A DNA stretch of 34,080 nucleotides from NORP181 sp047623555 (lineage in GTDB: Bacteria; Pseudomonadota; Alphaproteobacteria; Rhodobacterales; Rhodobacteraceae). The notes beneath the pieces were generated by a model. That model worked only from the letters and a program-made list of their open reading frames with translations. It had not been told where the DNA came from and did no database searches. The stretch lies in NCBI GenBank assembly GCA_047623555.1, contig JBLHMP010000039.1:1-34080 (forward strand). The letters run 5' to 3'. The position numbers and the translations under genes are program-made. Below are positions 1 to 8,206 of this stretch, one piece after another (position 1 is the first letter of the stretch; each line of letters begins with the position of its first letter).

Positions 1-23
1 AACCAAGATTGGCGTCCGGGTTC

Positions 24-575
24 TCAACCGGATGACCGGACTTGGCCGCCCAAGTTTTGAACGCACCGCCTGAATGCCGTCGCCGGTAGGGCGCGTTCTA
101 AGTTGCAGTTGATCTGTGCAACACGGCTGTAAACCACGAAGAAATCGACAATATTTTCCTCAAGTGCTTCAAAATAATCGGCAATTGTGGTGTATTCGGT
201 GCGCACCACAAATCGATTGACCTCGATATCGGGTTGCAGTGTTTTCAGCCATCCGGGCAGAAATATCTGGGCCAGCGTCGCCAAGGTGGCAAAGCGCATC
301 CTTTCCTGGTCCTCAAACTTCAGCCGTTGAATATGGGTTTTTCCCATCTCAGCCAAATCAACAATTTTCTGCGCCTGCGGCAGAAATAGTCGCCCCGCCT
401 CAGTCAGTTGAGAGGGCTGACAAGACCGATCAATCAAAGGCGCCTCGATCCAGCTTTCAAGCGCCTGAATACGCCGACTAAAGGCGGGCTGAGACACCGA
501 ACGAAGCTGGGCCGCAATACGAAAATTTCCGGTGTCATTAAGAACTAGAAAATCTTTGAGCCATTTCAATTCCAT
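24..575 (-). pseudogene. Truncated LysR-family transcriptional regulator
   Basis: The N-terminal half is a clear LysR DNA-binding domain: a winged helix-turn-helix over residues 3-60 with the family pattern NFRIAAQLRSVSQPAFSRRI, followed by a linker helix and the first part of an effector-binding domain. LysR proteins are normally about 300 residues; this one stops at 183. Family resemblance fades after about residue 150 (VDFFVVYSR), and the last 30 residues do not look like an effector domain. The gene therefore seems to be cut and joined to unrelated sequence near position 110, or frameshifted there; only 23 bases remain before the window edge. It probably no longer senses a ligand. Its former target is unknown; the adjacent aromatic and amide genes are candidates. 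Confidence 0.7.
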
Positions 576-674
576 GCGAATATTTCCATGCCATAGTAAT
601 GCGGCGCGCGGGCCTGTGCATCAAGCACAATGCGGTTCAGGCGGCAGTGGGCTCTGTGATGGCGCTGACGCCTA

Positions 675-1118
675 TTACTCTGCCAGTAAATCTGCTGCTG
701 CCTGTTTGACAGCCTTGGTCGCCAGAGACAAAAACGCTATTCTTTCGTCGTCCGATAATCCCGAAAGGATTTCGACCTGAAGCGCCTGTACAATTGGCAT
801 CACCTCTTTGAACAATTGGTTTCCGGCCTCGGTTAACCGCACTTCGCGCGCGCGCTTGTCGCGTGGGCTAACGATGCGATTCACCAGTTGCTTCTGTTCC
901 AAACGATCAATCACCCCGCCAATCGTCGCTCGATCATAGGCGATTTTCGCAGCAATTCCGGCCTGATCCATGCCAGGAGTATCAAAAACCGCGTGCAGAG
1001 CGGCGAACTGGACCTGGGTCAAATCCAATCCCAGCCGTTTCATCTGACGCTGAAATACATTCGTGGAAATCTGGTTCAGGCGTCTGATCAGATGTCCCGG
1101 CATTTGGAAAAGACTCAT
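675..1118 (-). CDS. MarR-family regulator, MobR-like
   Basis: This 147-residue protein has the normal size and layout of a MarR winged-helix dimer: an N-terminal dimerisation helix, a helix-turn-helix at about residues 50-75 (QAGIAAKIAYDRATIGGVID) and a wing containing SPRDKRAREVRLTEAG at about 84-99. MarR proteins usually repress and are released by phenolic ligands. It lies directly downstream of mobA on the same strand. In Comamonas testosteroni a MarR protein, MobR, controls mobA, so a 3-hydroxybenzoate-responsive role is a reasonable inference. The start is supported by AAAGGAG 8 bases upstream. Its binding site may be the TATGTATACA repeats upstream of mobA, but that link is not shown by the sequence. 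Confidence 0.85.
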   Translation of the reverse strand: MSLFQMPGHLIRRLNQISTNVFQRQMKRLGLDLTQVQFAALHAVFDTPGMDQAGIAAKIAYDRATIGGVIDRLEQKQLVNRIVSPRDKRAREVRLTEAGNQLFKEVMPIVQALQVEILSGLSDDERIAFLSLATKAVKQAAADLLAE

Positions 1119-1188
1119 CCATTTTACTCCTTTGAACCTGCGCCAATTGGGGCAGCGCCATTTGGGTACTCAGAGCAGGAAATGACAA

Positions 1189-1215
1189 GAGAGCGCCTTA
1201 TCCAGAGGCGCTCTC
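1189..1215 (-). terminator. Hairpin downstream of mobA
   Basis: A perfect 9-bp stem (GAGAGCGCC at 1189-1197 pairing with GGCGCTCTC at 1207-1215) with a 9-base loop lies 24 bases past the mobA stop. On the minus strand the following bases are TTGTCATTT, a weak T-rich tail. It may end or attenuate transcription before the MarR gene. Confidence 0.55.
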
Positions 1216-1238
1216 AAACTACTGGGCAGTAAACCCAT

Positions 1239-3155
1239 TTACCCCGCGTTCACCGGTTGAAAAACACCAGCGAAAACGCTGGTTAGGTCGTCGTAGGCCG
1301 CCAGCGGCAGGATCTGGGCAACATATTGGTCTGGACGGACGACAACCATGCACCCCTTGCTGCGATCAATCCCGCGCATGTCAAAGATGTCATTGCCGCA
1401 TTTGTGATCAACACAGAACACCTTTTCATAGTCTGTCAGGCCATAGCGTCCCTTGGTCGGGCGCAAAACTGACGGCATGGTGTCGTGGGCCAACTCGCGG
1501 AAACTCTGCTGATAAATTGCCCGGATGTCGATCAGGGTGTCGATGTCATCCCCCTCGCGTCTATATGTTTTTAGCGGTGAATTTGGGTCGTTTTCCAGAT
1601 ACCCACAAAGGCCTCGGATCGCGGTATCCTGTTGCCCGGAAAAGGCAAAGACAGTCCAGCGCAACCCCGCCTCGATCACATGCCCCAGTTGCATTGGTTT
1701 TGCATCCGACAACCGGATCACAGGCGCCGAATGGAACCTTGCGCCGATCTCAAACCCGGTGGCCAGACCCTGCCAGCGATCTTTTCCTATCAACGACGAG
1801 GGCGGATATTGCACGGTCAGACCCGCAGTAAAGCGACCACCTTCGATGAACTTTTGCTGAAACCGGGGCACTGCGGAGTCCTGAGGATCGGTTTCCCCGG
1901 GGGGCGCGCTGACGATACGGGACCATTTGTGATCATACTCTACCAGCGCCTTAGCCGCGGCCCAGCGTTCCGCCGAATACGAATGCAGCAGATCAGCAGA
2001 GGCCCGCCCCGTCAGCACGGTAATCAATTTCCAGCCAAGGTTGAACGTATCGCCCATTGACACATTCATCCCCTGCCCGGCTTTTGGGCTGTGGGTATGA
2101 CAGGCGTCGCCGGCCGTGAACACGCGGGGCGCTCGGGTGGCAGTCTCATCTCCCGGAACATCGTCGAACTTGTCCGTCAGACGGTGGCCGATTTCATAGA
2201 TCGACCACCAGACCACTTCTTTCACGTCAAAGGCAAAGGGCTGCAAAATCCTCTTGGTCTTGGCGACAATGTTGTCGATCCCCAATCCACGGTCGGCCAC
2301 TCTCTCTGATTCATCAAGCTTATCAAGCTCTACATAAAACCGAACCAAATAGCCGCCTTCGCGGGGCAGAACCAGAATGTTGCCCTCTTTGCCAGATTGG
2401 ATAATTGATTTCATTCGAAAATCCGGGAAATCAGTAACCGCGAGCACGTCCATCACACCCCAGGCCTGATGCGCCGCATCGCCGTGCAATGTTCCGCCAA
2501 TGGCCCTGCGCACGTCACTGCGCGCGCCATCACAGCCGACCACATAGCGGGCCAGAACAGTTTCCTGCTGCCCCTCCCGCGCGGGATCTGTGTGTTCAAG
2601 AGTGACAGTAACCGGGTAGTCCAGCGCGTTGGGATCGACCACGACATCAACCACTTTCAGGTTGTAATCTGGTTCAAGCCGGGTAGGCGAATTGCGCATT
2701 ATGTCGAGATAATTGTCATGCACGCGGGCTTGGTTAATCAAAATATGGGGCATCTCACTGAGCCCATCTGCAACGTCCTGCACCCGCCCAACCCGGTGGA
2801 TGTGTTCGGGATTTTCAGGGTCGGGCGTCCAGAATGTGGTTTCGTTGATCCAAACCGATTCACGTTTGACCTTGTCGGCAAATCCAAAAGCCTGAAACAT
2901 CTCCATCGACCGGACATTGATCCCGTCCGCCTGCCCCTTTTCCATCGGGCCCGATTTTGGTTCGACGATCATGGTGGCAATAGTGGGAAAACCGGAAAGC
3001 TGCGCGGCCAGACACAGCCCCGCAGGTCCGCAACCTGCAATCAGCACATCAATCTTTTCGGGCAGGCCATTTGCCCGGTTTATCTCTTGCCGCGACTTGG
3101 CAGGTTCAAAGATGTCAGGGTTTCCCGGCGTAAACCCATTCAGATGATACTGCAT
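1239..3155 (-). CDS. mobA: 3-hydroxybenzoate 4-monooxygenase (FAD-dependent aromatic hydroxylase)
   Basis: This 638-residue flavoprotein belongs to the phenol hydroxylase/MobA group of single-component FAD monooxygenases, and its length matches Comamonas testosteroni MobA (about 639). Visible motifs are the N-terminal GCGPAG FAD-binding loop (41-46), the DG motif at 209-210 and the GDACHTHSPKAGQGMN flavin-ribityl motif at 349-364; a thioredoxin-fold C-terminal domain follows. The opening MQYHLNGFTPGNP closely resembles MobA as I recall it. Residues recalled as active in MobA (Asp75, His135, Lys247, Tyr271) appear as D77, H137, K249 and Y274, a constant offset of two. The expected reaction is 3-hydroxybenzoate to protocatechuate with NADPH and oxygen. 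AGGAGG lies 6 bases before the start. No protocatechuate ring-cleavage genes are in the window. Confidence 0.88.
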   Translation of the reverse strand: MQYHLNGFTPGNPDIFEPAKSRQEINRANGLPEKIDVLIAGCGPAGLCLAAQLSGFPTIATMIVEPKSGPMEKGQADGINVRSMEMFQAFGFADKVKRESVWINETTFWTPDPENPEHIHRVGRVQDVADGLSEMPHILINQARVHDNYLDIMRNSPTRLEPDYNLKVVDVVVDPNALDYPVTVTLEHTDPAREGQQETVLARYVVGCDGARSDVRRAIGGTLHGDAAHQAWGVMDVLAVTDFPDFRMKSIIQSGKEGNILVLPREGGYLVRFYVELDKLDESERVADRGLGIDNIVAKTKRILQPFAFDVKEVVWWSIYEIGHRLTDKFDDVPGDETATRAPRVFTAGDACHTHSPKAGQGMNVSMGDTFNLGWKLITVLTGRASADLLHSYSAERWAAAKALVEYDHKWSRIVSAPPGETDPQDSAVPRFQQKFIEGGRFTAGLTVQYPPSSLIGKDRWQGLATGFEIGARFHSAPVIRLSDAKPMQLGHVIEAGLRWTVFAFSGQQDTAIRGLCGYLENDPNSPLKTYRREGDDIDTLIDIRAIYQQSFRELAHDTMPSVLRPTKGRYGLTDYEKVFCVDHKCGNDIFDMRGIDRSKGCMVVVRPDQYVAQILPLAAYDDLTSVFAGVFQPVNAG

Positions 3156-3167
3156 CGCGGCCTCCTA

Positions 3168-3251
3168 GGCGTCACATTAATATGTATACACATCTTTTGC
3201 ACTCACCGACAAAAGTCAATCAAAGATATGTATACATATTAATGTGACGCC
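3168..3251. promoter_or_regulatory. Long inverted repeat with paired TATGTATACA operator-like sites upstream of mobA
   Basis: Two 30-base arms (3168-3197 and 3222-3251) are inverted copies with one mismatch, separated by 24 bases. Each arm carries the small palindrome TGTATACA inside TATGTATACA (3181-3190, and 3227-3238 on the other arm). The left arm ends one base from the AGGAGG ribosome binding site of mobA. Paired symmetric sites of this kind usually bind a dimeric repressor. The transcript could also fold into a long hairpin just before the ribosome binding site. The rest of the 189-base gap between mobA and the ligase gene shows nothing recognisable. Confidence 0.75.
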
Positions 3252-3344
3252 TTCAGTACAAATCAGGGCTTGGCTTGCGCACAACGCCCTGTGTTTGGCC
3301 GCGCTCCGGTCTAGTGTCGGATGGCGTGCTGGGCCGTAATCGTC

Positions 3345-5126
3345 CTAGATGCGTTCGGCAGCGGCGTTCTTTATCATCCAGTCTCGCATGACGAATTTCT
3401 GCACTTTACCCGTCACAGTCATCGGGAAGCTTTGGACAATTCGGGTGTGTTTAGGAATCTTGTAATGGGCAATCTGGCCCGTGCAATACTGTTGAATATC
3501 CTGCGCAGTCACCGTTGCCCCGTCAATTGGCACAATCCAAACACAAACTTCTTCGCCTAGTTTTTCATGCGGAATGCCAAAGACTTGCGCCTCTTTTATA
3601 CTCGGATGGCCGGACAAAAAATCCTCAACTTCGCTCGGATAGATATTTTCACCGCCTCGGATGATCATGTCTTTCAGTCGGCCAACGATGCTACAAAACC
3701 CCTGCGCGTCCAGAACCGCCAGATCGCCGGTCCGCATCCAGCCATTTGCGTCAATGCTCTCGGCGGTTTTTTCAACGTCATCCCAATAACCATACATCAC
3801 CGAATAGCCCCGCGTGCACAGTTCGCCCTGTTTCCCGACCGCCACGATAGTGCCGTCGGTATCAATGATTTTTACCTCAAGATGCGGGTGGATACGGCCC
3901 ACGGTTGAGGTGCGTTTTTCAATCGGATCGTCGATGTAGCTTTGGAATGACACCGGCGAAGTTTCAGTCATGCCATAACAAATCGTCACCTCAGCCATGT
4001 TCATATTATCATTCACGCCGCGCATCACTTCGATCGGACAAAGAGCGCCAGCCATGATGCCCGTGCGCAGGCTCGACAGGTCATAGTGTTTGGTTTTCGC
4101 CTGCTCAAGCATCGCCACAAACATCGTCGGCACACCGTATAGCGCAGTGCAGCGGGCCGCGGATACCGCTGTCAAAGCCTCATCCGGATCAAAGGCTTCG
4201 CCGGGGAGAACCATTGCGGCACCCTTGGACACACAGCCCAGCGTGCCCATAACCATGCCGAAACAATGATACAGTGGCACCGGAATACACAGGCGATCAG
4301 TTTCGGTCAGATTGATACGTTCGGTGACAAACCGGGCGTTGTTGACGATGTTGAAATGGGTCAGCGTCGCGCCTTTGGGCGCACCGGTGGTGCCCGAAGT
4401 GAATTGAATATTGATCGGATCATCGGGATTAAGCGAGGCGGTGATCGCATCAAGACGAAGCTGTTGCGCAGGGCCGCCAAGGGTATGGATTTCGGCAAAC
4501 GAAAACACGCCGTTGCCGGGGGTGTCGGTCATCGCAACCGCGATTTTCAGATGCGGCAGTCGGGCACTGATCAGGCGACCCTTGGGGCAGGTTTCAAGTT
4601 CTGGCGCAAGGCTGCGCAGCATTTCCAGGTATTTTGAGGTTTTGAATTCTTTGGCCAAAATCAAAACTTTGCAGCCGACTTTGTTAAGCGCGTATTCCAA
4701 TTCTGTCAGTCGATAGGCCGGATTGATGTTGACCAGTATGACGCCAATTCGGGCGGTGGCAAACTGCGTTAGCAGCCATTCAAACCGGTTCGGTGACCAA
4801 ATCCCAAGGCGGTCGCCCTTTTTCAGCCCAAGTGCGAGTAGCCCCGAGGCAAGCGCATCGACCTCGCGATCCAGATCATAATAGCTTAGTGTTTTGCCCA
4901 ATTTTGGCAAAACCAACGCATCACGCGGGCCATATCGCGACACGGTTTCGGCTAACATTTGCGGGATGGTTATATGGCGCAGGTCAACGGATTTATCGCC
5001 AACCACATAGGAATGGCCTTCGCGCGGGGCGGTGTTTGTGTGGCCCGTCTTTGTGTGGCCCGCAGACGACCCCGAGGCGGTCATTGTACCGATTTTATGG
5101 GCCAGACTTTCATTCAATATGGACAT
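3345..5126 (-). CDS. AMP-forming acyl-CoA synthetase
   Basis: This 593-residue ligase activates a carboxylic acid to its CoA thioester with ATP. The adenylate-forming motifs are in order: P-loop TSGTTGAPK (243-251), CYGMTETSP, GWMRTGDLA, GRLKDMIIRGGENIYPSE and the C-terminal lysine motif TVTGKVQK. It resembles medium-chain fatty-acyl-CoA synthetases rather than benzoate ligases, but the substrate cannot be read from sequence. The start at 5126 is chosen over an upstream ATG at 5153 because AGGAG lies 8 bases before it. Residues 16-33 hold a small repeat (GHTKTGHT) and look disordered. The gene directly follows the ATPase-amidase fusion, whose stop overlaps this ribosome binding site, so the acid freed by the amidase is the likely substrate. 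Confidence 0.88.
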   Translation of the reverse strand: MSILNESLAHKIGTMTASGSSAGHTKTGHTNTAPREGHSYVVGDKSVDLRHITIPQMLAETVSRYGPRDALVLPKLGKTLSYYDLDREVDALASGLLALGLKKGDRLGIWSPNRFEWLLTQFATARIGVILVNINPAYRLTELEYALNKVGCKVLILAKEFKTSKYLEMLRSLAPELETCPKGRLISARLPHLKIAVAMTDTPGNGVFSFAEIHTLGGPAQQLRLDAITASLNPDDPINIQFTSGTTGAPKGATLTHFNIVNNARFVTERINLTETDRLCIPVPLYHCFGMVMGTLGCVSKGAAMVLPGEAFDPDEALTAVSAARCTALYGVPTMFVAMLEQAKTKHYDLSSLRTGIMAGALCPIEVMRGVNDNMNMAEVTICYGMTETSPVSFQSYIDDPIEKRTSTVGRIHPHLEVKIIDTDGTIVAVGKQGELCTRGYSVMYGYWDDVEKTAESIDANGWMRTGDLAVLDAQGFCSIVGRLKDMIIRGGENIYPSEVEDFLSGHPSIKEAQVFGIPHEKLGEEVCVWIVPIDGATVTAQDIQQYCTGQIAHYKIPKHTRIVQSFPMTVTGKVQKFVMRDWMIKNAAAERI

Positions 5127-5137
5127 TGCTGCCTCTC

Positions 5138-7489
5138 CTAAAAAACGCGCCAATCACCAGATTGTTCAAACGCATGGGCCGCCTGATAAATCACCATCTC
5201 GCCGTAATTTGGCGCCACCAACGACATACCGATGGGCAGGCCTTCGCTAAGGCCACACGGCACCGACATCACCGGAAAACCGGTGGCATTAAAGGGCGCG
5301 GTATTGCCGATCATTTCGAATGCGCGTTGTACATAAAGGCTCGGCGTGCAGTCGGCGGGCGGGATGATTTGTGGCTTCATCGGCACGGTCGGCAACAGCA
5401 TCAGATCAACATTTACGAACGCTGCCTGATAGCTTTGCACCACCTTGCGCATCAGGTTTTGCGCCTTGCCATAAAACCGACCGCGATAGTTTTCCTGAAA
5501 GTATTCGCCGACAAACATGCTCACCTTGAGCGAATGCGAAAGCTCGTCAGCGCGGTTTCGCCATTGGGCCATGTGATCCATCATCGAGGGTACAAATAGC
5601 CCGCGATAATTGGTGCCACCGCTGTTGCCGTGCATCATATGGTCTTGCAGTCCCTCAAGGGTGATGGCGGTCCAGCAATCGGTGGCAAAGTCGTGTTCTT
5701 CCACCGAAATTTCGCTAACCTGTGCGCCCAGATCACGGAACCGATCTGCAGCGGCAAGCACCTTGGCATCGACATCGGCCTCGCTCTCGGGGCGACTAAA
5801 ACCTTGTTTCAGAATGCCGATGCGCAGGCCGTGAACACCCCGCCCCAAGGCCTCGCAATAGTGATAAGTACGCGGCGCGTATTGGCGCGGGTCAAGCCCG
5901 TCAGCCCCGGCTAGAACCTCTAGGAACAATGCGTTGTCGGCAACGGTGTTGGTGACCGGGCCGACGTGATCAATGGTCTGTTCAACCGGCATCACCCCGG
6001 AATAGGGCACCAACCCGTGCGTCGCCTTCATCCCGTAGACACCACAATTTGACGAAGGAATACGAATTGAGCCGCCCTGATCGCCGGCAATCGCCATATC
6101 GGCCTCGCCCGTGGCCACCAAAGCCGCCGATCCGCTGGACGAACCACCGGCCATATAGCCGTGTTTCCACGGGTTGTGCACCGGCCCGGTGGCGTTGGTG
6201 TGTGACCCGCCCGACAGGCAAAAATTCTCGCAATTGGATTTGCCAATGATGGTGCCGCCCGCGTCCAGAATGCGGGTGACGATGGTGGCGTCGAGTTCGG
6301 GCGTATAGCCCTCCATGATCGACGATCCGTTCATCATCGGCACCCCGGCCAGACACACGGTGTCTTTCAACACGATGGTTTTGCCGCGCAACGGGCCATC
6401 AACCGCGCCCTTGATGTTGGTCTTGTAATACCATGCATTCAATGGATTTTCTGCCGGACTAGGCCGTCGACCGGGCGCGCGGGGATAACGGACTTCGGGT
6501 AGGTTATCCGGGGTCGCATCCAACCGATCGTAGGATTGGAAATTGGGCTCGATGATCTCTAGATACTCAACCAACTCATCATCGGTCAGGTTCATCCCAA
6601 ACCGTTCCGCCATCTGGCGCATTTGGGTAAGCGTGGGGCGTTTGATGGTCATATTGGTCACCGGATTTGAAGGGGGTGAAGGTATAGCGATAGGTTTTGA
6701 TGCGGCTGTGCGGTTGTCCACGCGCGGTGTTGGCGGGCTAGAATTTGCACGGGTTGTGCGGCCAGCACCAAAGCCAAGAAACTGGTCGACTTTGGATTGA
6801 TCCCGCAGATCATCGCGCGACAACTCGCCAGTGATCCGACCGCGTTCCAGCACCAGAACACGATCAGAAAGGTCGGCGATAAAGTCAAAATTCTGCTCGA
6901 CCAGCAGGATGGACAGGCCCCGTTCGTTGCGCAACTTCAGCAAGGTTTCAGACATTTCCTCGATGATCGACGGCTGGATACCTTCGGTGGGTTCGTCCAG
7001 CAGCAGAAAATCAGGATTGCCCATCAGGCAGCGCGCCAGCGCCAGCAACTGTTGCTCACCTCCGGACAGAGCCCCGCCTTGGCGGTCCAGCAGACGATCA
7101 AGGCGCGGAAAATCCTTAAGGACATTGGCAATTGTGTCGCCTTCGCTGCCTTGGCCGTGATCGTGATAGGCAAATCGCAGGTTGTCCAGCACGCTAAGTT
7201 GTGGAAATATCCCGCGCCCTTGCGGTACATAACCTATGCCCATACTGGCCCGTTCATTGGGTGGCAGCTGGTTGATTTCATTGCCAAAAAACCGCATGGT
7301 TCCGGATTGCGCGGGCAAAAACCCCATCAGGGTTTTGAGCAGTGTTGATTTACCCATGCCGTTGTGCCCAAGCACGCCAACGACCTCATTTTCCATCACG
7401 GAAAACTCAATCCCATGCAGCACAGGAACACGCCCGTAACCGCCTGACAGACCTTTTACATCAAGGCAAATATCGGGTTCGTCACTCAT
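5138..7489 (-). CDS. Fusion of LivF-type ABC transporter ATPase and broad-spectrum amidase
   Basis: One uninterrupted 783-residue frame joins two full enzymes. Residues 1-240 are a LivF/UrtE-type ATPase: Walker A GHNGMGKST (41-49), signature LSGGEQQ (141-147), Walker B FLLLDEPTEG (161-170) and an EQN loop (198-200). Residues 243-279 form a Pro/Ser/Thr-rich linker. Residues 280-783 are an amidase-signature enzyme with all three catalytic residues: Lys375 (VLKD), the cis-Ser near 451 (GGSSSGSAA) and nucleophile Ser474 (DQGGSIRIPSS). The amidase half is closest in my reading to the nitrile-associated Rhodococcus amidases (ENPLNAWY, GVPMMNGS), which hydrolyse aliphatic and aromatic amides. An internal ATG at 6652 could start a free amidase but has only a weak GGTG upstream. 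The start ATG abuts the TAA of the LivG gene. Hydrolysis at the inner membrane face, coupled to import, is inferred. Confidence 0.9.
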   Translation of the reverse strand: MSDEPDICLDVKGLSGGYGRVPVLHGIEFSVMENEVVGVLGHNGMGKSTLLKTLMGFLPAQSGTMRFFGNEINQLPPNERASMGIGYVPQGRGIFPQLSVLDNLRFAYHDHGQGSEGDTIANVLKDFPRLDRLLDRQGGALSGGEQQLLALARCLMGNPDFLLLDEPTEGIQPSIIEEMSETLLKLRNERGLSILLVEQNFDFIADLSDRVLVLERGRITGELSRDDLRDQSKVDQFLGFGAGRTTRANSSPPTPRVDNRTAASKPIAIPSPPSNPVTNMTIKRPTLTQMRQMAERFGMNLTDDELVEYLEIIEPNFQSYDRLDATPDNLPEVRYPRAPGRRPSPAENPLNAWYYKTNIKGAVDGPLRGKTIVLKDTVCLAGVPMMNGSSIMEGYTPELDATIVTRILDAGGTIIGKSNCENFCLSGGSHTNATGPVHNPWKHGYMAGGSSSGSAALVATGEADMAIAGDQGGSIRIPSSNCGVYGMKATHGLVPYSGVMPVEQTIDHVGPVTNTVADNALFLEVLAGADGLDPRQYAPRTYHYCEALGRGVHGLRIGILKQGFSRPESEADVDAKVLAAADRFRDLGAQVSEISVEEHDFATDCWTAITLEGLQDHMMHGNSGGTNYRGLFVPSMMDHMAQWRNRADELSHSLKVSMFVGEYFQENYRGRFYGKAQNLMRKVVQSYQAAFVNVDLMLLPTVPMKPQIIPPADCTPSLYVQRAFEMIGNTAPFNATGFPVMSVPCGLSEGLPIGMSLVAPNYGEMVIYQAAHAFEQSGDWRVF

Positions 7490-8206
7490 TTATGCGTTCT
7501 TTCCCAGATAAACATTGCGCACTGTCGGGTCAGACATCACGCGATCTACGTGGTCTTCCATCAGCACCGCACCTTGGTGAAACACCGTTACGGTTTGCGC
7601 GATTGAGCGGATAAATTGCATGTCATGTTCAACGATCACCACGGCCGACGTGCGGGTCATTTCGCGGATCAGACCGGCCATCATTTCGACGTCTTCCCCC
7701 GACAGGCCCGCAGCCGGTTCGTCCAGCAAAATCAACCAAGGATCGCCAGCCGCAACCGTGCCCAATTCAACCCGCTGACGTTCACCATGCGCCAGATGCC
7801 CCAGTTCGGCGCGGGCAATTGGGCCAAGGTTCAGGCGCTCAATGACCTCGTCTGTTTTGGTGTTGGCGGCGCGGGTATTCAAAAATCGCCGGGCGGCCAA
7901 CCATATGTTTTCATGTACACTTAGGGCATCCAGAACGCTGGGAACCTGCATTTTGATGCCGACGCCCAAGGAGGCCACCTGGTGCGGTGACCAGCCGGTC
8001 ACCTCCTCACCGCGCACAAAGACCTGACCACTTGTCGGGGTCAGCAACCCGGTGACGCATTTGAAAAACGTGCTTTTGCCCGCGCCATTTGGCCCAATCA
8101 GGCAACGCAATTCGCGCGCCTTAAGCTTGAAATTCACATTGTCCGAGGCGACAACGCCGCCAAAGCGCATCGTCAGCCCAACTGTTTCCAGAACCGTTTC
8201 AACCAT
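7490..8206 (-). CDS. LivG/UrtD-type ABC transporter ATPase
   Basis: This 238-residue ATPase is one of the two nucleotide-binding subunits of the amide importer. It shows Walker A GPNGAGKST (38-46), Walker B WLILLDEPAAGLS and a VEHD switch histidine. The signature motif reads LAHGERQ instead of LSGGQ; urea-type (UrtD) subunits commonly carry LSHG here, which supports a urea or short-amide transporter. The start at 8206 (MVETVLETVG) is preferred over an upstream start at 8266. It overlaps the LivM stop by eight bases, typical of coupled translation. Confidence 0.88.
   Translation of the reverse strand: MVETVLETVGLTMRFGGVVASDNVNFKLKARELRCLIGPNGAGKSTFFKCVTGLLTPTSGQVFVRGEEVTGWSPHQVASLGVGIKMQVPSVLDALSVHENIWLAARRFLNTRAANTKTDEVIERLNLGPIARAELGHLAHGERQRVELGTVAAGDPWLILLDEPAAGLSGEDVEMMAGLIREMTRTSAVVIVEHDMQFIRSIAQTVTVFHQGAVLMEDHVDRVMSDPTVRNVYLGKNA

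Noticed and set aside
2469..3242. 257-residue plus-strand open frame opposite mobA
   Set aside because: It lies wholly antisense to a well-supported flavoprotein, has no recognisable domain and no clear ribosome binding site.
3168..3251. Reading the long inverted repeat as a terminator for the ligase gene
   Set aside because: The arms are separated by 24 bases, no T run follows, and the element abuts the mobA ribosome binding site, so an operator role fits better.
4793..5599. 268-residue plus-strand frame spanning the ligase and fusion genes
   Set aside because: His/Arg-rich composition typical of an antisense shadow of a coding region; no family resemblance.
5138..7489. Treating the ATPase and amidase as two genes
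   Set aside because: The frame is continuous with no stop, and the only internal ATG (6652) has a weak upstream site. A second internal product remains possible.
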